Source: Burkholderia sp. USMB20 (GTDB lineage Bacteria; Pseudomonadota; Gammaproteobacteria; Burkholderiales; Burkholderiaceae). Taken from it: 64,000 nucleotides of DNA. Made by a program: the position numbers and the translations under genes. The stretch covers positions 310,001 to 374,000 of the forward strand of contig NZ_JTAN02000021.1 of assembly GCF_000949135.2 (NCBI RefSeq), read 5' to 3'. Below, piece after piece: positions 1-8,358 of the stretch (the first letter of the stretch is position 1; each line of letters starts with the position of its first letter). The notes under the pieces are model-generated. The model saw only the letters and a list, made by a program, of their open reading frames with translations, made no database searches and was not told the DNA's origin.

Positions 1-33
1 CGGCTGCGCGCGGGCACCGAAGCGGCGGCCTGA
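1..33 (+). CDS. 3' end of an upstream gene (partial)
   Basis: The first ten codons in frame 1 read as GC-rich coding sequence and end in TGA at 31-33, 37 bases before the next start codon. This is probably the C-terminus of a gene lying mostly outside the window. Too little is visible to name it, and a chance open frame cannot be excluded. Confidence 0.35.
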   Translation, partial: RLRAGTEAAA

Positions 34-70
34 ACGCCGGCGCACGGTACGAAATCAACGGGACGAACGC

Positions 71-844
71 ATGAACGACAACGGATTTCCGCAGGGCGCG
101 GTACTCGTGTTCGGCGGCAGCGGCGGAATCGGGCAGGGCGTCGCGCTCGAATTCGCGCGCGCCGGCGTGCCGGTCGCGCTCGGTTACCGCAGCAAGGCCG
201 AGGTGGCCGAACGCGTCGCGCGCGAGGTGCGCGCCGCAGGCGTCGCGGCCACCACGCATTGCGCGGACGTGACCGCTCCCGCGCAGATCGATGCGGCGCT
301 CGCGGCCGCGATCGGCGCGCACGGCCGCGTGCACACGATCGTGTGGGCGGCCGGCCCGTTCGTGAACCAGCGTCGCATCGGCGACATGACGCACGACGAC
401 TGGCGTCGCGCGATCGAGGTCGAGACGGTCGGCTTCTTCAATGCGGCGAAGGCTGCATTGCCGCATTTCCGTGCGTCGGGCGGCGGGTCGTTCGTCACGC
501 TCGGCTCGGCCGGGCATCTGCGCTGGCCGGATCGCGACGGTTTGTCGGTCGCGCCGAAGGCGGCGAACGAGGCGCTGGTGAAGGGGCTCGCGCGCGAGGA
601 AGGCCGTCACGAGATTCGCGCCAACTCGATCCTGGTCGGCGTGATCGAGGCCGGGATGTTTCCGGTGCTGCTCGAACAGGGGCAGCTCGACCAGGCGTGG
701 ATCGACGACACGCAGAAGATGCTCGCGCTCAAGCGCTGGGGGAAGGCGCACGATATCGGGCGTGCGGCAGTGTTCCTCGCGTCGGATCGCGCGAACTACA
801 TCACGGGGCAGCAGTTGAACGTCTCGGGCGGGTACGGGTTGTAG
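71..844 (+). CDS. SDR-family protein with Tyr replaced by Ser in the active-site motif
   Basis: This is a complete classical short-chain dehydrogenase/reductase fold of 257 residues. The N-terminal dinucleotide-binding glycine motif (GGSGGIG, about residues 15-21) and the C-terminal signature ending in NVSGGYGL are present. The serine of the catalytic set is visible at S146 and the lysine at K163, but the position four residues before that lysine is Ser159 instead of Tyr (S-V-A-P-K). The usual NNAG motif is also altered, to WAAG. Such SDRs may be inactive or use another chemistry. The neighbouring steroid genes start 2.9 kb downstream, so a role in that pathway is only a guess. The start codon has a weak ribosome-binding site. 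Confidence 0.8.
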   Translation: MNDNGFPQGAVLVFGGSGGIGQGVALEFARAGVPVALGYRSKAEVAERVAREVRAAGVAATTHCADVTAPAQIDAALAAAIGAHGRVHTIVWAAGPFVNQRRIGDMTHDDWRRAIEVETVGFFNAAKAALPHFRASGGGSFVTLGSAGHLRWPDRDGLSVAPKAANEALVKGLAREEGRHEIRANSILVGVIEAGMFPVLLEQGQLDQAWIDDTQKMLALKRWGKAHDIGRAAVFLASDRANYITGQQLNVSGGYGL

Positions 845-857
845 CGGATGCGCGGAG

Positions 858-875
858 CCCGCTCGGGAGAGCGGG
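858..875 (+). terminator. possible hairpin terminator after the SDR gene
   Basis: A 7-bp perfect inverted repeat (CCCGCTC / GAGCGGG, 4-base loop) begins 14 bases after the SDR stop codon. There is no T tract, so it is at best a weak intrinsic terminator. Confidence 0.3.
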
Positions 876-1647
876 GCCGGCAGACGAACGTTCGGTTGCT
901 TTCGGCGCCGAATCCGCCGTATCGATCCCCGATCTTCGCGCCGCAGGCGCCCGGGAGCGACTGCCCGCATGCATGCGTCGAAGCGCATGAACGGCCGTCT
1001 CGGCGGCAACTGGTTGCGCGCGCACCGTCCTCGGTATTCACCCTGATCCGCGCTGCGCGCTTCTCGCATCCTGACCACGCGCGACTCGCGCGAGGTCACG
1101 TCGATGAAACATTTCCTGCCATGCGTGACGTCACACGTGCTTGCACGCCGTTGCGATGTCACGCGTGCCGACAGCCGCGCGTGCTTGCCCGGCGCGCGTC
1201 GCGGCACCCGATGCATCGCTCCGCTGCATCAGGCACGTGCTGACGTGCCGAAAACAGATGCGTTCCTGAAACATTTCCGTCGATTCTCCCCAGCATCACC
1301 GCGGACGTTTGGCCGCGACGCTTGTCCCGTGCCGGTTCGCGCCGCATGGCACATGCCTTGCGGTTAGGTCGGGGCCGCTCGACACAATCGCGACCGATGG
1401 CAACGACAAATCGCGGGAGCGGCACGTAACGACATCGAAATATCGGGGATCGGATCGAGCCGCGGGATAGCGGCCCGTCGTGCCGGACACGCTGCGTCGT
1501 ATCGGCGGCACGCACGGGCATCGTACGCTCGATCCGTCAAACAGCAAGCTTGCTTGCAAGATGTCGTGCCGGGGGACCCGCCGCGCGTGGCGACATGCGC
1601 TGCACGTGGCGGGTCGGCGCGCCCGGCACATGTCGGGGGGGACGCCC
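876..1647. other. long non-coding gap
   Basis: No open frame here has convincing codon use or a ribosome-binding site. The only structure noted is a 12-base direct repeat, TGAAACATTTCC, at 1105-1116 and 1267-1278, each copy containing a GAAA-CA-TTTC dyad. The promoter of the downstream outer-membrane protein gene should lie in this stretch, but no clear -35/-10 pair could be chosen. Confidence 0.4.
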
Positions 1648-2307
1648 GTGAAAATGACAATGAACCAATGGGCAGCGCTGGCGATGGTAGTCACGGCCGG
1701 CGCGCACGCGCAGGAAATCTACCTGCAGGGCGGCACGCAGGGCGTCGGCATCGGCGCGGCCGTCAGCTTCAATTCGGTACTGGGCGCGCACGCGGATTTC
1801 AACGCGATCAATCTGACGCATGACTTCACGGTGGCCGGCAACCGCTACCAGGACGACATCAAGTTGCGGCAAGGCGGCCTGTATGCGGACATCTTTCCGT
1901 GGCGCGGCAGCGGCTTTCGCGCGACGATCGGATTGCGCTTCAACGACGACGATATCCGCGGCGTGTCGGTGCCCACCGACGGGACCTACGTGTTCGCCGG
2001 CAAGCGTTTTCCGGCGCTCCCCGGGATGTACGCGGTCGCGGAGGCACGCTATCCGACCGTGATGCCGTATGTCGGGATCGGCTACGGACACCGCCCGGCG
2101 TCGAAGGGGCTCGGTTTCGTCGCCGACCTGGGCGTCGCGTACGGCATCCCGCGCTGCTCGTACACGCTGTCGCCGCAACTCGCCGCCGCGGCCGGACCGC
2201 AGAAGAGCCAGATTCTGACCGCCAGCGGCCTCGACGAACTGAACCGGGTGATGTCGCGGTATCGGTGGTATCCGGTGCTGCAGATCGGGATCTCGTATCG
2301 GTTTTGA
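1648..2307 (+). CDS. small outer-membrane beta-barrel protein, function unknown
   Basis: A protein of 219 residues with an N-terminal signal peptide (a hydrophobic stretch ending in AHA, cleavage near residue 20). Alternating-hydrophobicity strands follow, and the C-terminus is aromatic (ISYRF), the usual signal for outer-membrane barrel assembly. I chose GTG at 1648 because a run of G at 1635-1640 sits at the right distance; ATG at 1654 or 1660 is also possible. The GIGYGHRP and GVAYGIP segments look like repeated barrel strands. It resembles generic porin-like or OmpW/PagL-sized proteins, but no catalytic motif was recognised. It stands alone, with large gaps on both sides. Confidence 0.7.
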   Translation: MKMTMNQWAALAMVVTAGAHAQEIYLQGGTQGVGIGAAVSFNSVLGAHADFNAINLTHDFTVAGNRYQDDIKLRQGGLYADIFPWRGSGFRATIGLRFNDDDIRGVSVPTDGTYVFAGKRFPALPGMYAVAEARYPTVMPYVGIGYGHRPASKGLGFVADLGVAYGIPRCSYTLSPQLAAAAGPQKSQILTASGLDELNRVMSRYRWYPVLQIGISYRF

Positions 2308-2750
2308 GCGGGACGCGCGTTATGGCACGGCCGCGCTCCGGCCGTTCGACGCTTTCGTGCCGTGGCCGTATCCGCAGACCTTCCCGTTGCCTGTTGCTGG
2401 ACTGCCGGAACGTCCGGCCGAAACGGCTCGAATCTATCGTCCTGGCACTCACCTAGACCGTGCCGGCCCAGGCATTCGTCGCAGTCGTTACCGGCACGAT
2501 GTCGCCGATCGCGTCCGTGATTCTGGTCGCGGTGCTGGTGATGGTCGTGCGGCGCGCGTCGGACATCCCCCACCGGCGCGGACTATCCGTCGGTGAATGG
2601 CCATTCGGCCGTCTTTTTTCGTCGCCGCGGCTGGATTACCTTGGATGACAGCAGTTCGACGCGTCGGGCCGACGGCGGAACGTGGGTGGCTTCATGCCGT
2701 CTGCTGCCGCCGGCCAACGCCGACCACCGGCTTCCGTCCGATCACGACGA
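2308..2750. other. non-coding gap before the toxin-antitoxin genes
   Basis: No gene is supported. A 62-codon open frame at 2460-2648 encodes a hydrophobic peptide but has no convincing ribosome-binding site. The right end of the gap passes into the operator of the toxin-antitoxin operon. Confidence 0.35.
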
Positions 2751-2800
2751 TGATAGCAATGCTTGCAATTCACCGCGTTGGCGCTATCATTGATAGCAAT
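2751..2800 (+). promoter_or_regulatory. operator-like repeats upstream of the antitoxin
   Basis: A perfect palindrome lies at 2783-2797 (GCTATCA, T, TGATAGC), 20 bases before the antitoxin start. Its right half, TGATAGCAAT at 2791-2800, is repeated exactly at 2751-2760. Paired copies of a short palindromic half-site are typical of autoregulated ribbon-helix-helix antitoxin operators. Binding is inferred, not shown. Confidence 0.6.
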
Positions 2801-2816
2801 CTGGATGGAGGGACTC

Positions 2817-3053
2817 ATGGCAAATCTTCTGGTGCGTAACGTGGATGACAGTATCGTTCAGAGCCTTCGAGAGCAGGCTGCGGCGAACGGCAGGAGTGCC
2901 GAGGCCGAACATCGGGCCATTCTGGCCGATGCGCTCGGCCGGCCGAAGCGAAGGACATTCGCGCAAGTGCTGATGAGCATGCCGGACGTCGGCGAAGACG
3001 CGGATTTCCAACGTGTTCAGGATTCCGGCGAGGTCAGGCGTGTTTTTGATTGA
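2817..3053 (+). CDS. fitA: FitA-type antitoxin, ribbon-helix-helix
   Basis: A protein of 78 residues beginning MANLLVRNVDD, a typical FitA/VapB ribbon-helix-helix start. The N-terminal strand and two helices should form the DNA-binding dimer, and the C-terminal tail should bind the PIN toxin. The ATG at 2817 is chosen over an upstream in-frame ATG because GGAGG at 2807-2811 is correctly spaced. The gene overlaps the toxin gene by 14 bases, the usual translational coupling. The complex probably represses its own promoter through the palindrome just upstream. The symbol reflects family resemblance only. Confidence 0.85.
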   Translation: MANLLVRNVDDSIVQSLREQAAANGRSAEAEHRAILADALGRPKRRTFAQVLMSMPDVGEDADFQRVQDSGEVRRVFD

Positions 3054-3456
3054 TACGAACGTCATCAGCGAGATCAGGAAGGGCAAGCGAACCAACCGCG
3101 GCGTGCGCGCGTTCTTCAGGCAGGCCGAGGCCGACGCGAGCCCGCTTTACCTGTCGATCGTCACGGTGGCCGAACTTCGGCGCGGCGTCGATCTGATCCG
3201 CCATCGCGGCGATCATCCGCAGGCGTCGGCGCTCGAGGCATGGATGGCGACGATTCTGTCCGGCTATGCGTCGAACATCCTGCCGGTCGATCTCGAGACC
3301 AGCCAGATGTGGGGCCATTTGCGCGTACCCGATCCGGCCCACGCACTCGACAAGCTGATCGCGGCCACCGCGCTGATCAACGATCTCACGGTCGTCACGC
3401 GCAATGTCGACGATTTCGCCCGCACCGGCGTCCGGCTGCTGAACCCGTTCGAGTGA
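3040..3456 (+). CDS. fitB: FitB/VapC-type PIN-domain toxin ribonuclease
   Basis: A PIN-domain protein of 138 residues. The first acidic residue sits in FLIDTNVISE at the N-terminus, the next in VAELRRG, and further acidic residues lie in the C-terminal RNVDDF segment. Together they form the metal-binding active site expected of a VapC/FitB endoribonuclease. GTG at 3040 is the most likely start because it places the first PIN strand at the N-terminus, although an upstream in-frame ATG at 3013 exists. It is co-transcribed with the antitoxin. The RNA target cannot be read from the sequence. Confidence 0.85.
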   Translation: MFLIDTNVISEIRKGKRTNRGVRAFFRQAEADASPLYLSIVTVAELRRGVDLIRHRGDHPQASALEAWMATILSGYASNILPVDLETSQMWGHLRVPDPAHALDKLIAATALINDLTVVTRNVDDFARTGVRLLNPFE

Positions 3457-3658
3457 GCCGGGTTGCCGCGTCGCGGCAATCCGCCATCGCTTCCCGCCTT
3501 CTTCCCTTGCGCGTTCTCCGTCGCGCATCGCCCGCTTGCAGCCCGTATCACCGGGCTTTAGCGCGCGTCCGATTCCCGGTCCTCTCCCGGCCGGCGTCGT
3601 CCTAAAAGACCCGTCCGCTCTCGTCCCAACAGACGATGTGACGCCATCCCCGACCGGC

Positions 3659-3687
3659 CAGAATCCTTTCACGAACAACGGATTCTG
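3659..3687 (+). promoter_or_regulatory. inverted repeat upstream of the steroid operon
   Basis: CAGAATCC at 3659-3666 and its exact reverse complement GGATTCTG at 3680-3687 are separated by 13 bases. The half-site centres are therefore 21 bp apart, two helical turns. It lies just before the ribosome-binding site of the extradiol dioxygenase gene. It is a candidate operator for the catabolic operon; no cognate regulator gene is visible nearby. Confidence 0.45.
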
Positions 3688-3705
3688 AACCTGGAGGAGG
3701 CCGAC

Positions 3706-4602
3706 ATGATCGATGTCCGTGCGCTCGGCTACGTCGTCGTGGAGGCGACCCGCGTCGATGCGTGGCGCCGCTACGCGGAAGACGTGCTGGGCATGCAGGT
3801 GCTCGACGCGCCCGACGGCGCGCTGTACCTGAAGATGGACGAGCGCGATTTCCGCTACGTGATCGTCCCCGGTGCGACCGATCGCTATTTCGCGTCGGGC
3901 TGGGAACTGCCCGACGGCGCCGCGTTCGACGCCGCGCTGACGGCACTGCGGCAGGCGGGTGTCGAGGCCGTGCGCGCCACGCGCGACGAAGCCGCGCTGC
4001 GCCGCGTGCAGGCGATGGCGTGGTGCACCGACCCGTCCGGCAACCGCCACGAGTTGTACTGGGGCGCGCGCTGCGACTTCCGCCGCTTTGTGTCGCCGCT
4101 GGGCGTCGCGCGCTTCGTCACCGGCGACATGGGGCTCGGTCACGCGGTGCTGCCCGCGCCGCAGTTCGACGCGACCGACGCGTTCGTGCGCGGCGTGCTC
4201 GGCTTCGAGCTGTCCGACATCTACCGCGTGAAGTTCACGCCGGACCCCGCCGAACCCGAGAAGCGCATTCACTTCATGCACTGCCGCAACGCGCGCCATC
4301 ACAGCCTCGCGCTGTTCGAGATGGCGGTGCCATCGGGCTGTGTGCACGTGATGGCCGAAGTCGACTCGATGGACGAAGTCGGCCGCGCGCTCGATCGGGT
4401 CGCCGCGCACGACGTGAAGATGTCGGCGACGCTCGGCCGCCACTGCAACGACCAGATGATTTCTTTCTACATGAAGACCCCCGGCGGCTTCGATCTCGAA
4501 TACGGCTTCGGCGGCCTCACGGTCGACTGGTCGAAGCACGCGGTGTTCGAGGCCACCAAGGTGAGCCAGTGGGGCCACGATTTCAGCATCGGATACCGGT
4601 AA
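3706..4602 (+). CDS. hsaC: type I extradiol dioxygenase, HsaC/TesB-like
   Basis: Cleaves the catecholic A ring of a 9,10-seco steroid (3,4-DHSA) in the meta position; the substrate is inferred from neighbours. The 298-residue protein has two vicinal-oxygen-chelate domains, as in BphC/HsaC. In the C-terminal domain the iron ligands are visible as H146 (GLGHAVL), H214 (CVHVMAEV) and E265 (GFDLEYG). Second-shell residues H198/H199 (RHHSLAL), H246 (GRHCND) and Y255 match active extradiol enzymes. A strong ribosome-binding site (GGAGGAGG, 3693-3700) precedes the ATG. It is the first gene of a long operon that continues with ipdA. A biphenyl-type diol is a less likely substrate given the context. 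Confidence 0.9.
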   Translation: MIDVRALGYVVVEATRVDAWRRYAEDVLGMQVLDAPDGALYLKMDERDFRYVIVPGATDRYFASGWELPDGAAFDAALTALRQAGVEAVRATRDEAALRRVQAMAWCTDPSGNRHELYWGARCDFRRFVSPLGVARFVTGDMGLGHAVLPAPQFDATDAFVRGVLGFELSDIYRVKFTPDPAEPEKRIHFMHCRNARHHSLALFEMAVPSGCVHVMAEVDSMDEVGRALDRVAAHDVKMSATLGRHCNDQMISFYMKTPGGFDLEYGFGGLTVDWSKHAVFEATKVSQWGHDFSIGYR

Positions 4603-4611
4603 GCCAGCACG

Positions 4612-5505
4612 ATGACGATGAAACCTCTCGACAAGACGATGTCCGCGCGCGACGTGGTCGCGCAACTCGCCGACGGCATGACGATCGGCATCGGCGGATG
4701 GGGACCGCGGCGCAAGCCGATGGCACTGGTGCGCGAGATCGCGCGCTCGAACCTGAAGGACCTGACGATCGTCGCGTACGGCGGCGCCGACATCGGCCTG
4801 CTGTGCGCGGCCGGCAAGGTGCGCAAGGCGGTGTTCGGCTTCGTGTCGCTCGACGTGATTCCGCTCGAGCCGCATTTCCGCCGGGCCCGCGAACAGGGCC
4901 GCGTCGACGTGCTGGAACTCGATGAAGGGATGCTGCAGCTCGGCCTGCGCGCGGCCGCCGCGCGCCTGCCATTCCTGCCGACGCGCGCCGGTCTCGGCAC
5001 CGCGCTGCTCGATCACGCGCCGCAGCTGCGCACGGTGCAATCGCCGTACGACGACGGCGAAACGCTGCTCGCGATGCCGGCGATCGAACTCGACGTCGCG
5101 CTGCTGCACGTGAACGCGGCCGACCGGATGGGCAACACGCGCATCGACGGTCCCGATCCGTTCTTCGATGCGTGGATGGCGCGCGCCGCGCAGCGCTGCT
5201 ACGTGTCGGCGGAAACGGTCGACGTGTCGCTCGCGAGCGACGACCTCGACGCCGCGCGCCGCAATCCGTTCGAGCGCTCGCTCGTCACCGGCGTCGTGCA
5301 CGCGCCGGGCGGCGCGCACCCGACGTCGTGCGGGCCGGACTACGGCTGGGACCTGCCGCACCTGCGCGCGTATTGCGCCAGCGCGGAAGACGACGCGAAA
5401 ACGGCGGCGTACCTGCGCGACGTGGTCGGCCAGGACGAGCGCCAGTACCTCGAAGGCGTCGGCGGGCTGTCGCACGTGACGACGCTGCCGTTGCCGATTC
5501 TGTAA
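4612..5505 (+). CDS. ipdA: IpdA-like alpha subunit of the steroid ring-C hydrolase
   Basis: A 297-residue class I CoA-transferase-fold protein that should pair with the product of the next gene. In steroid degraders IpdAB does not transfer CoA but hydrolyses the last carbocycle (COCHEA-CoA, ring C). The conserved N-terminal glycine-rich CoA-binding segment (GIGGWGPRRKP, residues 26-36) is present. An acidic cluster E102/D104/E105 lies in LELDEGML; a catalytic glutamate is reported in this region of the M. tuberculosis enzyme, but an alignment would be needed to match it. Two in-frame ATGs (4612, 4618) are possible starts. It starts 9 bases after the dioxygenase and is followed at 10 bases by ipdB. 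Confidence 0.85.
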   Translation: MTMKPLDKTMSARDVVAQLADGMTIGIGGWGPRRKPMALVREIARSNLKDLTIVAYGGADIGLLCAAGKVRKAVFGFVSLDVIPLEPHFRRAREQGRVDVLELDEGMLQLGLRAAAARLPFLPTRAGLGTALLDHAPQLRTVQSPYDDGETLLAMPAIELDVALLHVNAADRMGNTRIDGPDPFFDAWMARAAQRCYVSAETVDVSLASDDLDAARRNPFERSLVTGVVHAPGGAHPTSCGPDYGWDLPHLRAYCASAEDDAKTAAYLRDVVGQDERQYLEGVGGLSHVTTLPLPIL

Positions 5506-5515
5506 AGGAGCGCCT

Positions 5516-6313
5516 GTGAGCGAATCTCTCGACCATTCCCTCGCGGAACTGATGATCGTCGCGTCCGCGCGACTCTGGCGCGACGACGGCGAAGTGCTGG
5601 CGACCGGCATCGGCACGGGCCCGCGGCTCGCGGCCGGCCTCGCGCGGCTCGCGTACAACAGCGGGCTGATGCTGACCGACGGCGAAGCGTATCTCGTCGA
5701 GGCGCCGATCCCGCTCGGGCCGCGTCCCGACGGCTATCGCGTGCAGGCGAGCGGCTGGATGACCTACGAGCGCGTGTTCGACTGCCTGTGGCACGGCCGC
5801 CGCCACGCGCTGGTGATGCCGACGCAGATCGACCGTTTCGGCCAGGCCAACATCTCGTGGCTCGGCGACGACTACACGCGTCCGAAGACGCAGCTGCTCG
5901 GCGCGCGCGGCTTCCCCGGCAACTCGACGAACCACGCGAACTCGTTTTTCGCGAGCGGCCACGGCAAGCGCACGTTCGTCAATGGCGAAGTCGACATGGT
6001 CTGCACGGTCGGCTACAACCCGGCGCGCCGGCTGCCCGGCATGAAGACCTTCGTCGACCTGCGCAGCATCGTCACCGACCTGTGCGTGATGGATTTCGGC
6101 GGGCCCGACCACGCGATCCGCGTGCGTTCGCTGCATCCGGGCGTGAGCTTCGACGAAGTGCAGGACGCAACCGGCTTCCCGCTGATCGCGGCGCCCGACC
6201 TGGGCACGACGGCCGCGCCGAATGCGGAAGACTTGCGCATCGTGCGTGCGCTCGACCCTCACAACCTGCGCGCGACGATCGTGCGCAACAATCCGGCGCC
6301 GCGCCGCGGATGA
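5516..6313 (+). CDS. ipdB: IpdB-like beta subunit of the steroid ring-C hydrolase
   Basis: A 265-residue CoA-transferase beta-type subunit, partner of IpdA in the heteromeric hydrolase that opens ring C of the indane-derived CoA thioester. The GTG start at 5516 has a good upstream AAAGGAG. Conserved features include the central GARGFPGNSTNHANSF stretch and a C-terminal segment on ring-cleavage-type subunits (PHNLRATIVRNNPAPRRG). I did not see the SENG-type catalytic glutamate motif of true CoA transferases, which fits the IpdB assignment. The stop overlaps an ATG of the next frame. An ordinary 3-oxoacid CoA-transferase is unlikely given EchA20 and IpdC next door. Confidence 0.85.
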   Translation: MSESLDHSLAELMIVASARLWRDDGEVLATGIGTGPRLAAGLARLAYNSGLMLTDGEAYLVEAPIPLGPRPDGYRVQASGWMTYERVFDCLWHGRRHALVMPTQIDRFGQANISWLGDDYTRPKTQLLGARGFPGNSTNHANSFFASGHGKRTFVNGEVDMVCTVGYNPARRLPGMKTFVDLRSIVTDLCVMDFGGPDHAIRVRSLHPGVSFDEVQDATGFPLIAAPDLGTTAAPNAEDLRIVRALDPHNLRATIVRNNPAPRRG

Positions 6314-6321
6314 GGTCCGAC

Positions 6322-7248
6322 ATGGAAGCGACCCAGATGACGTTCGGCGACGGTGTCGTCGACTACGCGGTCGAGGACGGCATCGCGACGATCACGATGA
6401 ACCGCCCCGAGTATCACAACGCGCAGAACTCGAAGATGACGTATGCGCTCGACGCGGCGTTCCGGCGCGCGGCGCACGACGACGCGGTGAAGGCGATCGT
6501 GCTCGCGGGCGCCGGCAAGCATTTCTCGGCGGGTCACGACATCGGCACGCCGGGCCGCGACATCCACGAGTCGTTCGACCGCGCGTCGCTGTGGTACGAC
6601 CACGTCGACAAGGAAGGCGGCGAATTTCTCTATGCGCGCGAACAGGAGGTGTACCTCGGGATGTGCCGGCGCTGGCGCGACCTGCCGAAGCCGACCATCG
6701 CGATGGTGCAGGGCGCGTGCATCGCGGGCGGGCTGATGCTCGCGTGGGTGTGCGACCTGATCGTCGCGTCGGAGGATGCGTTTTTCGCGGATCCGGTCGT
6801 GCGGATGGGGATTCCCGGCGTCGAGTATTTCGCGCATGCGTACGAGCTGAACCCGCGCATCGCGAAGGAGTTCCTGTTCCTCGGCGAGCGGATGCCGGCC
6901 GAGCGCGCGTATCAGATGGGCATGGTCAACCGCGTGGTGCCGCGCGAGCGGCTGCGCGATGCAACCTACGCGATCGCCGCGAAGATCGCTACGATGCCGC
7001 GTCTCGGCCTCACGCTGACCAAGCAGGCGCTGAACCACGTCGAGGAACTCCAGGGCAAGCGCGCGGCGATGGACGCGGCCTTCGCATGGCACCACTTCGC
7101 GCATGCGCACAACGAGCTCGTCAGCGGCGACCGCCTCGGCGGCTACGACGCCCGCAAGATGGCCAGCTCGCAGCGCAAGCCGGAACCGGCGGACGACGAA
7201 GCGCAGGCCGATGCGGCGCCGGCCGCCGTCAACGGAGCCGCCGCATGA
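6322..7248 (+). CDS. echA20: EchA20-like crotonase, steroid ring-D hydrolase
   Basis: A 308-residue enoyl-CoA hydratase/isomerase-fold protein. In steroid pathways EchA20 hydrolytically opens ring D of the HIEC-CoA intermediate before IpdAB acts on ring C. The crotonase oxyanion-hole segments are visible as AGKHFSAGHDIG (near residues 60-71) and QGACIAGGLMLAW. The protein is longer than a standard crotonase, with an alanine/proline-rich tail (KPEPADDEAQADAAPAA). I chose ATG 6322, preceded by TGAGG; an alternative ATG at 6310 overlaps the ipdB stop. The stop codon overlaps the ipdC start (ATGA), so the genes are coupled. Confidence 0.85.
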   Translation: MEATQMTFGDGVVDYAVEDGIATITMNRPEYHNAQNSKMTYALDAAFRRAAHDDAVKAIVLAGAGKHFSAGHDIGTPGRDIHESFDRASLWYDHVDKEGGEFLYAREQEVYLGMCRRWRDLPKPTIAMVQGACIAGGLMLAWVCDLIVASEDAFFADPVVRMGIPGVEYFAHAYELNPRIAKEFLFLGERMPAERAYQMGMVNRVVPRERLRDATYAIAAKIATMPRLGLTLTKQALNHVEELQGKRAAMDAAFAWHHFAHAHNELVSGDRLGGYDARKMASSQRKPEPADDEAQADAAPAAVNGAAA

Positions 7249-8333
7249 GCACGACGCTGCATACGCCGCTGTGCGACCTGCTCGGCTGCCGCTACCCGAT
7301 CGTGCAGACCGCGATGGGCTGGGTGGCCGACGCGCGGCTCGTTGCGGCGACCGCCAACGCGGGCGGCTTCGGCTTCCTCGCCGGCGCGACGCTCGAACCC
7401 GGGCAGGTCGAGGCCGAGATCCTGAAGGTGAAGTCGCTGACCGACAAGCCGTTCGGCATCAATTTCCACATGTTCCAGAAGAACGCCGCACAGGTGGTCG
7501 ATCTCGCGATCAAGCACCAGCTGCGTGCGGTCAGTTACGGCCGCGGGCCGGACGCGAAGACGATCCGACGCTTCAAGGACGCCGGCATCGTCTGCATGCC
7601 GACCGTCGGCGCGCCGAAGCACGCGTCGAAGGCGGTCGAGCTCGGCGCGGACATCGTGACGGTGCAGGGCGCGGAAGGCGGCGGCCACACGGGCTCGGTG
7701 CCGACCACGCTGCTGCTGCCGAAGGTGCTCGACGCGGTGCGGGTGCCGGTCGTCGCGGCCGGCGGATTCTTCGACGGCCGCGGGCTGGCGGCCGCGCTCG
7801 CGTATGGCGCAGCCGGCATCGCGATGGGCACGCGTTTCCTGATGAGCGCCGAATCGCCGGTGCCGCGCGAAACGCTCGACCGCTACGTCGCGGTCGGCGA
7901 CCCGGCGCGCATCCGCGTGTCGGACGCGCTCGACGGGCTGCCGCAACGGATGATCGACAACCCGTACCTGCTGAAGCTCGAACGCTTCGGCCCGCTGCGC
8001 CGTACGTGGTTCGCGCTGAAGACGGCCGAAGCGTGGCGCCGCCAGAACGGCCTGAGCACGGGCGACATGCTCGGCCTCGCGATCAAGGCGCTGCGCTCGC
8101 ACGACTACACGGCGAGCCAGACGCTGATGGCCGCGAACGCGCCGTTCCTGATCCAGCGCGCGATCGTCGAGGGGCGGCCGGACGAAGGCGTGCTGCCGAG
8201 CGGCCAGGCGGCCGCGATGATCGGCGCGATCGAATCGTGCGACGCGCTGATCGCGCGGATCGTCGCGGAAGCCGGCGAGCGGCTCGACGCGCTGGCCGCA
8301 TTGCGCGGCGCGACCGCGGCACAGGCTGCGTAA
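7245..8333 (+). CDS. ipdC: IpdC-like flavin-dependent reductase, nitronate monooxygenase family
   Basis: A 362-residue FMN-binding TIM-barrel protein of the nitronate monooxygenase/2-nitropropane dioxygenase family. In steroid catabolism IpdC uses NAD(P)H and flavin on the 5-hydroxy-HIP-CoA intermediate; here that is inferred from the adjacent ipdAB-echA20. Visible family motifs are the N-terminal PIVQTAMGWVADARLV, the VQGAEGGGHTG phosphate-binding region (near residues 144-154), AAGGFFDGRGL and GAAGIAMGTRFL. The start overlaps the echA20 stop by four bases. A stand-alone nitronate detoxifying enzyme would be the main alternative but does not fit the operon. Confidence 0.85.
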   Translation: MSTTLHTPLCDLLGCRYPIVQTAMGWVADARLVAATANAGGFGFLAGATLEPGQVEAEILKVKSLTDKPFGINFHMFQKNAAQVVDLAIKHQLRAVSYGRGPDAKTIRRFKDAGIVCMPTVGAPKHASKAVELGADIVTVQGAEGGGHTGSVPTTLLLPKVLDAVRVPVVAAGGFFDGRGLAAALAYGAAGIAMGTRFLMSAESPVPRETLDRYVAVGDPARIRVSDALDGLPQRMIDNPYLLKLERFGPLRRTWFALKTAEAWRRQNGLSTGDMLGLAIKALRSHDYTASQTLMAANAPFLIQRAIVEGRPDEGVLPSGQAAAMIGAIESCDALIARIVAEAGERLDALAALRGATAAQAA

Positions 8334-8358
8334 AAAACATCACAGGGAGGCTTTGGAG

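Noticed and set aside
2460-2648. A 62-residue hydrophobic peptide gene
   Set aside because: Hydrophobic stretch is suggestive, but there is no ribosome-binding site and the codon pattern is not convincing.
3034-5658. An 874-codon open frame on the minus strand opposite the dioxygenase and ipdA genes
   Set aside because: The translation is Arg/His/Ala-rich with no recognisable motif. It is the mirror of GC-rich codons on the plus strand, where genes with intact catalytic residues lie.
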